From: Pseudomonas fluorescens
GTDB taxonomy: Bacteria; Pseudomonadota; Gammaproteobacteria; Pseudomonadales; Pseudomonadaceae
Length of the DNA stretch: 64,000 bases
Assembly: GCF_001307155.1 (NCBI RefSeq)
Contig: NZ_CP012830.1
Coordinates: 1,357,501-1,421,500 of the forward strand
Direction of reading: 5' to 3'
The notes below the pieces were generated by a model. That model made no database searches, was not told the DNA's origin, and saw nothing but the letters and a program-made list of their open reading frames with translations. The first letter of the stretch is position 1. Every line of letters starts with the position of its first letter. Positions 1 through 9,172 of the stretch are shown here, piece after piece. Both the position numbers and the translations under genes were made by a program.

Positions 1-1253
1 CCGCCGAAGCGCACATAGAAACCCGCCTTCCACAGCGCCATGCCCGCCTCGAATGGACGCACGATAGCGTCGCCATCGCGCGCAGCGATCTGGATCGCAC
101 CGGCCAAGCCGTAGTTACGGATGTCGATGACGTTCTTCGAGCCTTTCAGACCGTGCAGCGCATTCTCGAAATGTGGCGCGACTTCGGCCACGCTCTGCAC
201 CAGGTTTTCCTTTTGCAGCAGGTCGAGTGCCGCGAGGCCGGCAGCGCAAGCCACCGGGTGCGCGGAATAGGTGTAACCGTGCGGGAATTCCACTGCGTAT
301 TCCGGCGTCGCCTGGTTCATGAAGGTCTGGTAGATCTCCGAACTGGCGATCACCGCGCCCATCGGGATCGCGCCGTTGGTAACTTGCTTGGCAATGCACA
401 TCAGGTCCGGGGTCACGCCGAAGCTGTCAGCACCGAACATCGAACCGGTACGACCGAAGCCGGTGATGACTTCGTCGAATACCAGCAGGATGTTGTGCTG
501 GTCGCAGATTTCGCGCAGCCGCTTCAGATAACCCTGAGGCGGAACCAGTACACCGGCAGAACCGGCCAGTGGCTCGACGAACACCGCAGCGATGTTCGAG
601 GCGTCGTGCAGTTCGATCAGTTTGAGCAGCTCTTCGGCCAAGACGATACCGCCCTCTTTCGGCATGCCACGGGAATAGGCGTTGCTCGCCAGCAGAGTGT
701 GCGGCAGGTGGTCGACGTCCATCATCGCCTGACCAAACAGCTTACGGTTGCCGTTCACGCCACCCAGGCTGGTGCCGGCGATGTTCACGCCGTGGTAGCC
801 ACGGGCACGACCAATCATTTTGGTCTTGGTCGACTGACCTTTCAGACGCCAGTAAGCGCGGACCATCTTCACGGCTGTATCAGCGCATTCGGAACCGGAG
901 TCAGTGAAGAACACGTGATTCAGATTGCCCGGGGTCAGCTCGGTGATTTTCTCGGCGAGCTGGAACGACAGCGGGTGACCGTACTGGAAGCCCGGCGAGT
1001 AATCGAGGGTGCCCAACTGTTTGGCCACCGCTTCCTGGATTTCCTTGCGGGTATGCCCTGCGCCGCAGGTCCACAGACCTGACAGCGAGTCATAGACTTT
1101 ACGGCCCTTGTCGTCGATCAGGTAGCTGCCTTCAGCGGCAACGATCAGACGCGGATCGCGCTGGAAATTGCGGTTGGCGGTGTACGGCATCCAGTGGGCA
1201 TCGAGCTTGAGTTGGCTGGCCAGGGAGACCGGGGCGTTTTCAGGCACGTTCAT
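1..1253 (-). CDS. bauA: Beta-alanine (omega-amino acid):pyruvate aminotransferase, 3'-truncated by window edge
   Basis: This is a PLP-dependent class III aminotransferase that transfers the amino group of beta-alanine and related omega-amino acids to pyruvate, giving malonate semialdehyde and L-alanine. The frame starts at an ATG at 1253 and stays open to the left edge. About 417 of the usual roughly 448 residues are present, so the C terminus lies outside. Visible motifs are the VFDEVITGFGRTG block, which holds the aspartate that contacts the PLP ring, and the Schiff-base lysine in CIAKQVTNGA (Lys289). It is divergent from a LysR gene 138 bp away, the arrangement of bauA/bauR in P. aeruginosa (PA0132/PA0133). 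Other omega-transaminases are similar, but the N-terminal sequence and context favour BauA. Confidence 0.9.
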   Translation of the reverse strand, partial: MNVPENAPVSLASQLKLDAHWMPYTANRNFQRDPRLIVAAEGSYLIDDKGRKVYDSLSGLWTCGAGHTRKEIQEAVAKQLGTLDYSPGFQYGHPLSFQLAEKITELTPGNLNHVFFTDSGSECADTAVKMVRAYWRLKGQSTKTKMIGRARGYHGVNIAGTSLGGVNGNRKLFGQAMMDVDHLPHTLLASNAYSRGMPKEGGIVLAEELLKLIELHDASNIAAVFVEPLAGSAGVLVPPQGYLKRLREICDQHNILLVFDEVITGFGRTGSMFGADSFGVTPDLMCIAKQVTNGAIPMGAVIASSEIYQTFMNQATPEYAVEFPHGYTYSAHPVACAAGLAALDLLQKENLVQSVAEVAPHFENALHGLKGSKNVIDIRNYGLAGAIQIAARDGDAIVRPFEAGMALWKAGFYVRFG

Positions 1254-1391
1254 GAGCAAAACCTCGCAGGGCAATAAGCGGCGTAGGGATTAAAAGCGTT
1301 CTTGCAGCTAAGTTGCCACGACGATAAAGTCGGTGAAATCCAACTTTTCTAACCTTCAGTCAGCCAATCACTAAACTTTTGAGTAAAAAGC

Positions 1392-2312
1392 ATGAGCAGC
1401 CGCCGACCCGATCCACTGGCGCAAGTCAGTGACTTTGATATCCGCCTGCTGCGGATCTTTCGCAGCGTGGTCGAGTGCGGCGGCTTCTCCGCAGCGGAAA
1501 GTGTGCTCGGGATTGGACGCTCAGCCATCAGCCAGCAAATGAGCGATCTTGAACAACGACTGGGTCTGCGCCTGTGTCAGCGTGGTCGAGCCGGGTTCTC
1601 GCTGACCGAAGAGGGCCGCGAGGTCTATCAATCGGCGTTGCAGCTATTAAGTGCGCTGGAAAGTTTTCGCACCGAGGTCAACGGACTGCATCAACACTTG
1701 CGCGGTGAATTGACCATCGGCCTGACCGACAACCTCGTCACCCTGCCCCACATGCGCATCACCCACGCACTGGCGCAGTTGAAAGAGCGTGGGCCGGACG
1801 TGCAGATTCAGATCCGCATGATCGCGCCCAATGAAGTCGAACAGGGCGTGCTCGATGGACGCTTGCATGTCGGCGTGGTACCGCAGGCCAGCGCCTTGTC
1901 GGGGCTTGAGTATCAGCCGCTGTACAGCGAGCGTTCGCTACTCTACTGCGCGGTCGGCCATCCATTGTTTTATGTCGACGATAAACAGCTGGACGATGAA
2001 CGCCTGAATAGTCAGGACGCGATCGCTCCGACCTTCCGTCTACCGGCCGAGATCCAGGCGCATTATCAGGCGCTCAACTGCACCGCCAGCGCATCGGACC
2101 GCGAGGGCATGGCGTTTCTGATTCTGACCGGGCGCTACATCGGTTACCTGCCAGACCACTACGCCAGCCTGTGGGTGCAGCAAGGTCGCTTGCGCGCGCT
2201 CAAACCCGACACCCGTTTTTATGACCTGAGCCTGGCTTCGGTCACACGCAAGGGGCGGCGCCCGCATTTGGTACTGGAAAGCTTCCTGGAAAGCCTTGCG
2301 GCGACTCGATAA
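1392..2312 (+). CDS. LysR-family transcriptional regulator, probable activator of bauA
   Basis: A 306-residue LysR-type regulator with an N-terminal winged helix-turn-helix at about residues 15-75 (SDFDIRLLRIFRSVVECGGFSAAE, written here in parts as SDFDIRLLRIF and GGFSAAE) followed by a periplasmic-binding-like effector domain. It is transcribed away from bauA, with a 138-bp shared promoter region at 1254-1391. By family habit and by the PAO1 arrangement (bauR next to bauA) it probably senses beta-alanine or a polyamine breakdown product and activates the aminotransferase. The effector is inferred, not seen. The length is normal for the family and no frameshift is visible. Confidence 0.85.
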   Translation: MSSRRPDPLAQVSDFDIRLLRIFRSVVECGGFSAAESVLGIGRSAISQQMSDLEQRLGLRLCQRGRAGFSLTEEGREVYQSALQLLSALESFRTEVNGLHQHLRGELTIGLTDNLVTLPHMRITHALAQLKERGPDVQIQIRMIAPNEVEQGVLDGRLHVGVVPQASALSGLEYQPLYSERSLLYCAVGHPLFYVDDKQLDDERLNSQDAIAPTFRLPAEIQAHYQALNCTASASDREGMAFLILTGRYIGYLPDHYASLWVQQGRLRALKPDTRFYDLSLASVTRKGRRPHLVLESFLESLAATR

Positions 2313-2421
2313 ACCGCATGAAAGGCCCAGCTTTGACGCTTTTATCGCAACAAGGCTTGTCGGATTCCTGTGGGTGCGCTATCAACGCACGGTGCACCCA
2401 CTGACCCGCTCGGAACCGCCC

Positions 2422-3072
2422 ATGACCTTTGAAGTCCCAGCCCACGCAGGTAAGCCTGCCAGCCGCATTCGTCAGAAGAACGAAGAGGCGATCCTCAAAG
2501 CCGCCGAAATCGAATTCGCTCGTCACGGCTTCAAGGGCACCAGCATGAACACCATCGCGCAGAATGCCGGGCTGCCCAAGGCCAATCTGCACTACTACTT
2601 CACCAACAAGCTTGGGCTGTACATCGGGGTGTTGAGCAACATCATTCAGTTGTGGGACAGCACCTTTAACACCCTTACTGCCGAAGACGATCCCGCTGAA
2701 GCGCTGACCCGCTACATTCGCGCCAAGATGGAATTCTCCCGCCGCCAGCCGCAAGCCTCACGGGTGTTCGCCATGGAAGTCATCAGCGGTGGTGAATGCC
2801 TGACCGAGTACTTCAATCAGGATTACCGCGCCTGGTTCCAGGGCCGCGCGGACGTGTTTCAGGCCTGGATCGATGCCGGCAAGATGGACCCTGTAGACCC
2901 GGTGAACCTGATCTTCCTGTTATGGGGCAGCACCCAGCATTACGCCGATTTCGCCACGCAAATTTGCCGCGTCACCGGTCGTACCAAACTGACCAGGCAG
3001 GACATGGAAGATGCCAGCAATAACCTGATCCGTATCATTCTTAAAGGCTGCGGCCTCACCCCAGCCATTTAA
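2422..3072 (+). CDS. TetR-family regulator of the RutR/YcdC type
   Basis: A 216-residue TetR regulator. The ATG at 2422 is chosen because the helix-turn-helix (ILKAAEIEFARHGFKGTSM) follows about 25 residues later, as is normal. A longer frame from 2296 would only add unconserved residues overlapping the end of the LysR gene. The C-terminal half matches the RutR pattern, including YIRAKMEFSRRQPQASRVF and LLWGSTQHYADFATQI. E. coli RutR binds uracil and thymine and controls pyrimidine catabolism. Because beta-alanine is the end product of reductive uracil breakdown, a place beside bauA and its LysR gene is consistent with pyrimidine-linked control. The ligand itself is inferred. Confidence 0.82.
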   Translation: MTFEVPAHAGKPASRIRQKNEEAILKAAEIEFARHGFKGTSMNTIAQNAGLPKANLHYYFTNKLGLYIGVLSNIIQLWDSTFNTLTAEDDPAEALTRYIRAKMEFSRRQPQASRVFAMEVISGGECLTEYFNQDYRAWFQGRADVFQAWIDAGKMDPVDPVNLIFLLWGSTQHYADFATQICRVTGRTKLTRQDMEDASNNLIRIILKGCGLTPAI

Positions 3073-3083
3073 GACCTTCAGCC

Positions 3084-3665
3084 ATGCCTTTTACCCTCGC
3101 AGGCGTTTGCGAATACCGTGAAGAGATTCGCAAAAGCCGCTTCATCGCCCTCGCGGCACCGATCACCAGCGCTGCCGAGGCGCAGGCGTTCATCGAACAG
3201 CACAGCGACCTGAACGCTTCACACAATTGCTGGGCCTGGAAACTCGCCGATCAGTACCGCAGCAGTGACGATGGCGAACCGGGCGGCACTGCTGGCCGGC
3301 CGATACTCGCGGCGATTGAAGCGCAGGATTGCGATCAGGTCGCGGTCGTGGTGATTCGCTGGTACGGCGGCATTCAACTGGGCACTGGCGGTCTCGCACG
3401 GGCCTACGGCGGCAGCGCCAATAAATGCCTGCAAGGCGCCGAGCGGATTGCCCTGATCAGCCGGGTGCCGATTCGTTGTGCCTGCGGCTTTAGCGAATTG
3501 GCGCTGGTCAAACTGCGCGTCGCGGAGCTGGGCGGGTTGGTGGTGGAAGAAACCTTCACCGCCAATGGTGTGGAACTGCAACTGGCCATCGGTGAGACGC
3601 AGATCGATACCTTGCAGCGTCAACTGGCGGATTTGAGCCGTGGGCGAATTTTGTTGCAACGTTGA
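3084..3665 (+). CDS. yigZ: IMPACT/YigZ family protein
   Basis: A 193-residue protein of the IMPACT (UPF0029) family, close to the roughly 205 residues of E. coli YigZ. The N-terminal domain contains the family signature: a basic KSRFIALAAPI stretch, then DDGEPGGTAGRPIL, then VVIRWYGGIQLGTGGLARAY at about residues 60-110. The C-terminal part is the small ferredoxin-like domain. The family is linked to translation or stress control in eukaryotes, and its bacterial role is poorly known. It starts 11 bp after the RutR-like gene and may be cotranscribed with it. A 13-bp inverted repeat follows the stop at 3675-3740 and may end the transcript. Confidence 0.85.
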   Translation: MPFTLAGVCEYREEIRKSRFIALAAPITSAAEAQAFIEQHSDLNASHNCWAWKLADQYRSSDDGEPGGTAGRPILAAIEAQDCDQVAVVVIRWYGGIQLGTGGLARAYGGSANKCLQGAERIALISRVPIRCACGFSELALVKLRVAELGGLVVEETFTANGVELQLAIGETQIDTLQRQLADLSRGRILLQR

Positions 3666-3674
3666 AAACAGATC

Positions 3675-3740
3675 AAAAGATCGCAGCCTGCGACAGCTCC
3701 TGCAAGCGATCCTGTTTCGCCCGTAGCGCTGCGATCTTTT
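3675..3740. repeat. REP-type inverted pair downstream of yigZ
   Basis: AAAAGATCGCAGC at 3675-3687 is exactly inverted at 3728-3740, with a 40-bp interior. The left arm continues as CTGCGACAGCTCCTGC, a variant of the AGATCGCAGCC...CAGCTCC repeat class common in the P. fluorescens group. It could form a long hairpin ending in TTTT on the + strand and so serve as a terminator for yigZ. The repeat assignment rests on recall of the family. Confidence 0.65.
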
Positions 3741-3777
3741 AGGGCATTGGCGCCATGCCAACATTTCCGACACTTGC

Positions 3778-3875
3778 CCACAACCGCTGTGCACCCGACT
3801 GTGGATAACCTGAGCACACAGCGCTGTAACCCTTCCGCCACGTGGCTTTGCGGCCATTGATCACTTTTCGCTCAA
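3778..3875 (+). repeat. 98-bp DnaA-box-like element, copy 1
   Basis: First of three collinear copies in the window (others at 3980-4077 and 37992-38089). The shared layout is CCACAA, then a partial TGTG box, then CTGTGGATAACC starting 21 bp from the left end, then a 65-bp tail ending in a CATTGATCACTTTT-like segment. TGTGGATAA at 3800-3808 is an exact DnaA-box match. This copy is the most diverged: it lacks the TATAGCCTGC block found in the other two. Confidence 0.6.
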
Positions 3876-3979
3876 TTGGCCATCCACGGGTTCAATTCCA
3901 CCGCAAAACAAACAGTTAGAGCGGTATATCACCATTAGAAGAAAGCCTTACAGTGCTTATTCCCGGGTTTCTGGCTTGC

Positions 3980-4077
3980 GCACAAATACTGTGGAGCAAC
4001 CTGTGGATAACCCGTTCATGGCTGGCTCAGTCGCATAGCCGGCATAGCCTGCAGCCGCATGGTCATTTTTTAATCAG
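3980..4077 (+). repeat. 98-bp DnaA-box-like element, copy 2
   Basis: The spacing is identical to the other copies: CACAA, TGTGGAGCA, CTGTGGATAACC at 4001-4012, then CATAGCCTGC at 4043-4052 and a TCATTTTTTAATCAG end. TGTGGATAA lies at 4002-4010. It is in the same orientation as copy 1, 202 bp further on. Every block falls at the same offset as in the copy at 37992, with no gaps, so this is a true repeat and not chance similarity. Confidence 0.65.
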
Positions 4078-4149
4078 ATTACCCCGAGCAAAATTTGCAC
4101 CCGATCCTGCAACTCGCCCTTAAGTAGTGCCTGACCCCGAATCTAACTT

Positions 4150-4254
4150 CTGCATTTGATCGTCCAACGTCTGGGCTTTACGCTTGGTGAGATCGGTGAG
4201 TTACGCCAGGAACTGCAACAACGGCTAGGACAGCATTGTCCATTGAATCCATGA
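4150..4254 (+). pseudogene. Remnant of a MerR-family regulator
   Basis: Translating from 4150 gives LHLIVQRLGFTLGEIGEL followed by RQELQQRLGQHCPLNP and a stop at 4252-4254. LGFTLGEI preceded by LHLI is the pattern at the end of the MerR DNA-binding domain (compare [17 protein letters not shown] in the CueR of this window). The frame is closed by a TAA at 4144-4146, and no helix-turn-helix is found upstream, so only the C-terminal third survives. MerR regulators often sit beside short-chain dehydrogenases, as here. The assignment rests on a short motif and is tentative. Confidence 0.45.
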
Positions 4255-4279
4255 CCCTCTTTTATCAAGGAAGCCACTC

Positions 4280-4966
4280 ATGTCTACGGTAAAAACCGCA
4301 CTGATCATCGGCGCCTCACGAGGCCTCGGCCTGGGACTGGTGAAAACCCTGCTGGCCGACGGCTGGCAAGTCACCGCCACGGTGCGTAACCCACAGAACG
4401 CCGAAGCGTTGCAGGCACTGGGAAAGGTACGGATTGAAAAACTCGACATGGACGATCAGCAAGCGGTGATCGCCCTCAGCCAACAACTCAAAGGCCAGGT
4501 GTTCGACCTGTTGTTCGTCAACGCCGGCGTCAAAGGCCCGGAGGTGCAGACACCCGGTGGCGCGACGCTGGCCGAAGTGGGTCAATTGTTCTTCACCAAC
4601 GCCGTGGCGCCCATCAATCTGGCCCAGCGCTTCGTCGGGCAGATCCGCGAAGGCAGCGGTGTACTGGCGTTCATGAGTTCGGTACTCGGTAGCGTGACCA
4701 TGCCTGATGCACCAGAACTGGCACTGTACAAGGCCAGCAAAGCGGCGCTGAACTCGATGACCAACAGTTTCGTCACACAGTTGGGCGAACAGAAACTGAC
4801 CGTTTTGTCGCTGCATCCAGGCTGGGTGAAAACCGACATGGGCGGCGAAGGCGCGGACATCGATGTCGACACCAGCACTCGCGGGCTGGTCGATCAAGTG
4901 AACGCCTATGCCGGCAAGGGTGGGCATCATTTTGTGAATTACCGGGGTGAAACGATTCCCTGGTAA
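4280..4966 (+). CDS. SDR family NAD(P)-dependent oxidoreductase
   Basis: A 228-residue classical short-chain dehydrogenase/reductase. The N-terminal Rossmann motif is IIGASRGLGLG, the NAG motif is in FVNAGVKG, the catalytic serine is in MSSVLGS and the YxxxK pair is in LYKASKAALN. The substrate cannot be read from sequence; the best family analogues are C-factor-like or carbonyl reductases. The ATG at 4280 has a good AAGGAAG ribosome-binding site. It stands alone between the MerR remnant and a REPIN, so it may have lost its dedicated regulator. Confidence 0.85.
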   Translation: MSTVKTALIIGASRGLGLGLVKTLLADGWQVTATVRNPQNAEALQALGKVRIEKLDMDDQQAVIALSQQLKGQVFDLLFVNAGVKGPEVQTPGGATLAEVGQLFFTNAVAPINLAQRFVGQIREGSGVLAFMSSVLGSVTMPDAPELALYKASKAALNSMTNSFVTQLGEQKLTVLSLHPGWVKTDMGGEGADIDVDTSTRGLVDQVNAYAGKGGHHFVNYRGETIPW

Positions 4967-4985
4967 TGCTTGCCTGACAGGACGT

Positions 4986-5078
4986 CATCGCGGGCAAGCC
5001 TTGCTCCCACACGATTTGTATTAATCCCGGAGCCGGGATACGACACATGACCTGTAGGAGCAAGGCTTGCCCGCGATA
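4986..5078. repeat. REPIN, type A (GTAGGAGCAAGGCTTGCC)
   Basis: Two inverted copies of the roughly 24-bp core, reading ATCGCGGGCAAGCCTTGCTC at 4987-5006 and GTAGGAGCAAGGCTTGCC at 5054-5071. They are separated by about 45 bp. This is the commonest repeat type in the window, with full pairs also near 7.7, 14.8, 27.7, 29.8 and 55.2 kb and a single half at 38.1 kb. Confidence 0.85.
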
Positions 5079-5196
5079 GACCGCGAAGCGGTCTCCACGT
5101 AAACTCTGAACTTCGCCCCCCACGGCGACCCTGGATCAGCAGACAGGGCAACACTGAGCTGGCGAACCTGAACCCAACTTTCAGAGGAGCCGGCAA

Positions 5197-6555
5197 ATGC
5201 CTGCGACCCGTATCTGGTTAAAAAATCCCCTCGCGATCTTCACGGCCAACGACCTCGATGCCCGTGGTGGCCTGGTGCTGCAAGACGGTCTGATCGTCGA
5301 AATACTCAAGCAAGGCCAACAACCCGCGACGCCCTGTGGACAAGTCTTTGATGCCCGCGAGCATGTGATCCTGCCGGGACTGATCAACACCCACCATCAC
5401 TTCTATCAAACCCTGACCCGCGCCTGGGCACCGGTGGTCAATCAGCCGCTGTTCCCCTGGCTGAAAACGCTTTACCCGGTGTGGGCCCGACTGACCCCTG
5501 AAAAACTCGCACTGGCGACCAAGGTGGCCCTGGCTGAATTGCTGCTGTCGGGTTGCACCACTGCCGCCGACCACCATTACCTGTTTCCCGAGGGGTTGGA
5601 AAACGCCATCGACGTGCAAGTCGAAAGCGTCCGTGAACTCGGTATGCGCGCCATGCTGACCCGTGGCTCGATGAGCCTCGGTGAAAAGGATGGAGGCCTG
5701 CCGCCCCAGCAAACCGTGCAGCAAGGCGAAGTGATTCTCGCCGACAGCCAACGCCTGATCGCCGAGTACCACGAACGTGGCGAAGGCGCGCAAATCCAGA
5801 TCGCCCTGGCACCCTGCTCGCCGTTCTCGGTCACGCCGCAAATCATGTCGGCCAGCGCCGAACTGGCGAACACGCTCGATGTGCGCCTGCACACCCACCT
5901 TGCTGAAACCCTCGACGAAGAAGACTTCTGCCTGCAACGCTTCGGCCTGCGCACCGTGGATTACCTGGACAGCGTTGGCTGGCTCGGCCCACGCACCTGG
6001 CTGGCGCACGGCATTCACTTCAACCCCGACGAAATCGCCCGACTCGGCGCGGCGGGTACCGGCATTTGCCATTGCCCGAGTTCGAACATGCGCCTGGCAT
6101 CAGGCATTTGCCCAACCCTGGAATTAACGGCTGCCGGCGCACCGCTGGGCTTGGGTGTCGACGGTTCGGCATCCAACGATGCCTCGAACATGATCCTCGA
6201 AACCCGTCAGGCGCTGTACCTGCAACGGCTGCGTTATGGCGCAGAGAAAATCACCCCGGAGCTGGTGCTGGGCTGGGCCACCCAGGGTTCGGCGAAGCTG
6301 CTCGGTCGCAGCGACATCGGCGAACTCGCGGTGGGCAAGCAAGCGGATCTCGCGTTGTTCAAACTCGATGAGCTGCGCTTCTCCGGCAGCCATGACCCGA
6401 TCTCGGCATTGCTGTTGTGTGGCGCGGATCGTGCAGACCGGGTGATGATCGGCGGCAAATGGCGAGTGATCGACGGGCAAGTCGAAGGGCTGGACCTGAA
6501 AGGCTTGATCGCCGATCACAGCCAGGCGGCACGGCAGTTGATCGCCGGCATCTGA
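5197..6555 (+). CDS. 8-oxoguanine deaminase
   Basis: A 452-residue amidohydrolase-superfamily deaminase matching the enzyme characterised as 8-oxoguanine deaminase in P. aeruginosa (PA0142). It hydrolyses 8-oxoguanine to urate and ammonia and so removes the oxidised base from the free pool. Metal-binding motifs are visible in order: INTHHHFYQ at about residue 64, HTHLAETLDEEDFC at about 235, HGIHF and HCPSSNMRLASG at about 270-300, and GVDGSASNDASN at about 325. The start at 5197 follows AGAGGAGCC. Related members act on cytosine, atrazine or guanine, so substrate assignment rests on similarity and synteny. Confidence 0.85.
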   Translation: MPATRIWLKNPLAIFTANDLDARGGLVLQDGLIVEILKQGQQPATPCGQVFDAREHVILPGLINTHHHFYQTLTRAWAPVVNQPLFPWLKTLYPVWARLTPEKLALATKVALAELLLSGCTTAADHHYLFPEGLENAIDVQVESVRELGMRAMLTRGSMSLGEKDGGLPPQQTVQQGEVILADSQRLIAEYHERGEGAQIQIALAPCSPFSVTPQIMSASAELANTLDVRLHTHLAETLDEEDFCLQRFGLRTVDYLDSVGWLGPRTWLAHGIHFNPDEIARLGAAGTGICHCPSSNMRLASGICPTLELTAAGAPLGLGVDGSASNDASNMILETRQALYLQRLRYGAEKITPELVLGWATQGSAKLLGRSDIGELAVGKQADLALFKLDELRFSGSHDPISALLLCGADRADRVMIGGKWRVIDGQVEGLDLKGLIADHSQAARQLIAGI

Positions 6556-6567
6556 CCGGACTCCATT

Positions 6568-6593
6568 GTAGGCAAGGGCTGGCCCTTGCCTAC
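6568..6593. terminator. 12-bp perfect hairpin after the 8-oxoguanine deaminase gene
   Basis: GTAGGCAAGGGC and GCCCTTGCCTAC are perfectly inverted around two bases, starting 12 bp after the stop. There is no T-run, so it is either a weak terminator or a variant REP half that stabilises the 3' end of the mRNA. Confidence 0.5.
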
Positions 6594-6657
6594 GTTGCCG
6601 ACACCCAGGCTTATGGGGTGGCTGGATGAACCGACCGGTCAGGTTTTGCTAATTGTT

Positions 6658-6675
6658 TCTACAGGCATCTGTAGA
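6658..6675. promoter_or_regulatory. Palindromic operator candidate before adenine deaminase
   Basis: TCTACAG-GCAT-CTGTAGA is a perfect 7-bp inverted repeat with a 4-bp centre, 34 bp upstream of the start codon at 6709. Its size and place suit a dimeric repressor or activator. No regulator can be assigned from the sequence. Confidence 0.4.
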
Positions 6676-6699
6676 ATGCTCACTATCTGTACCTGATGA

Positions 6700-7662
<963 letters not shown>

Positions 7663-7668
7663 GACCGC

Positions 7669-7773
7669 CATCGCGGGCAAGAGCTAGGCGCCCCCCCTGC
7701 TCCTACAGGAGATGTGTCGTATCCAAATTCCGCGATAGACACAAATATTGTAGGAGCAAGGCTTGCCCGCGAT
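7669..7773. repeat. REPIN, type A with an altered left half
   Basis: The right half at 7750-7772 is the normal GTAGGAGCAAGGCTTGCC core. The left half reads ATCGCGGGCAA, then 17 non-standard bases (GAGCTAGGCGCCCCCCC), then TGCTCCTAC, where the standard core has only GCCT. A similar 17-base substitution occurs in the pair at 29796. Confidence 0.75.
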
Positions 7774-7792
7774 GAACGATAACGCGGTCGAA

Positions 7793-9172
7793 CTACCCCG
7801 CGACCACTTCGCTCAACTCTTCCAGCGTCTTGCCCTGCGTTTCCATTCCGAACAGCCAGACCACGCCCGCGGCAATGGCGAAACACATCGCACCCAAAGC
7901 GAACACCCCGCCCTGCCCCGTTATCGGGAACACCAGCCCGGTGACCAATGGCCCGAGCAACGAGCCGACCCGGCCAATCGCCGAAGCAAACCCGGAACCG
8001 GTGGCTCGCGCCGAAGTAGGATAGAGCTCCGGGGTGTAGGTGTAGAGCACGGCCCACATGCCGAACAGGAAAAACTGCATCAGCAGGCCCGAACTGATCA
8101 ACAGGCTGACGTTGCCGCCAAACACCGCGCTCTGCCCATACAGAAACGCCATCACCCCACCACCGAGCAAGGTGATGATGCACACCGGCTTGCGTCCCCA
8201 ACGCTCCACCAGCCAGGCAGCCATGAGAAAACCGGGAATCCCTCCAAGGGAAATCAGCACGGTGTAATACACCGACTGAGTCACCGCAAACCCCGACTGC
8301 TGCAGCAATGCGCTGAGCCAGGAAGTCAGGCCATAGAAGCCAAGCAAGGCAAAAAACCAGACGCTCCAGATCATCATCGTGCGTTGGCGGTACAAAGGTG
8401 ACCAAATTTCATTCAAGGCCGAAAGAAAGTGCCCCGGACGACTCTCGATTCTGGGCAAACGAATCGGCTCCGGCAGATCGGCGCTCCCCAGCGAGGTCCG
8501 CACCTTGTCTTCAATGCGCAGCAAAACCTTGTCCGCTGCCGCGTGATGCCCGGCCTGTTCCAGCCAGCGTGGTGACTCGGGAATGAAGAAGCGAATCGCC
8601 AGGACAAACACCGCCGGCACCGCCAGTACCAGGAAGATGTCGCGCCAGCCAACCAGCGGTAACAGAAAGTAAGACAGCACGCCCGCTGCGACAAAACCCA
8701 GCGGCCAGAAGCCATCCATCAACGCGATGTAGCGCCCGCGCCGTTTGGCCGGGATCAACTCGGACAACATCGATTGGGCAATCGGAAACTCCATACCCAT
8801 GCCGATTCCCAGAAGCACTCGAAACAGTGTCAGCGTCTCGACGCTTTGTGCCGTAGAACAGAGGTAACTGGCGATGCCCCACAACACGATGCTCCACTGA
8901 AACACCGGTTTGCGCCCGAAGCGGTCGGCAAGCATCCCGGACAAAGACGCGCCAAGCACCATGCCGAAGAAGCTCGAACTGGCCAGCAGCCCGGCTTGCG
9001 CCGTGCTCAGAGCGAACTCGGCTTTGATCGACCCCAAGAGGAACGTCATCATTGCCAGGTCCATGGAGTCGAAGAAAAACGCCAGGGCAATGATGATGAA
9101 AATGATCCGGTGATAACCGCTGATGGGCAGTCGTTCCAGACGTTCTGCCGCGCTATAGCCTTGCGTTTCCAT
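7793..9172 (-). CDS. MFS transporter, metabolite:proton symporter type
   Basis: A 459-residue, 12-helix major facilitator protein of the NiaP/YceI-like branch. The start at 9172 (METQGYSAAERLERLPIS) is preferred over an upstream ATG at 9253 because GGGGGAT precedes it and the conserved cytoplasmic N terminus begins there. Visible signatures are FFFDSMDLAMM in helix 1, the loop 2-3 motif GMLADRFGRKP, and the central loop with the IPESPRWL motif typical of the sugar/organic-acid symporter group. The substrate cannot be read. It is convergent with the adenine deaminase gene and separated from it by a REPIN. Confidence 0.83.
   Translation of the reverse strand: METQGYSAAERLERLPISGYHRIIFIIIALAFFFDSMDLAMMTFLLGSIKAEFALSTAQAGLLASSSFFGMVLGASLSGMLADRFGRKPVFQWSIVLWGIASYLCSTAQSVETLTLFRVLLGIGMGMEFPIAQSMLSELIPAKRRGRYIALMDGFWPLGFVAAGVLSYFLLPLVGWRDIFLVLAVPAVFVLAIRFFIPESPRWLEQAGHHAAADKVLLRIEDKVRTSLGSADLPEPIRLPRIESRPGHFLSALNEIWSPLYRQRTMMIWSVWFFALLGFYGLTSWLSALLQQSGFAVTQSVYYTVLISLGGIPGFLMAAWLVERWGRKPVCIITLLGGGVMAFLYGQSAVFGGNVSLLISSGLLMQFFLFGMWAVLYTYTPELYPTSARATGSGFASAIGRVGSLLGPLVTGLVFPITGQGGVFALGAMCFAIAAGVVWLFGMETQGKTLEELSEVVAG

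Larger units (their letters stand above)
3666..4279. other. Intergenic region, 614 bp
   Basis: It holds no intact gene. It contains the REP-type pair (3675-3740), two copies of the 98-bp DnaA-box-like element, the MerR remnant, and the ribosome-binding site AAGGAAG of the SDR gene just before 4280. Confidence 0.7.

Noticed and set aside
153..1082. Long frame on the + strand opposite bauA
   Set aside because: It is a shadow of the high-GC bauA coding sequence, with no ribosome-binding site or recognisable domain.
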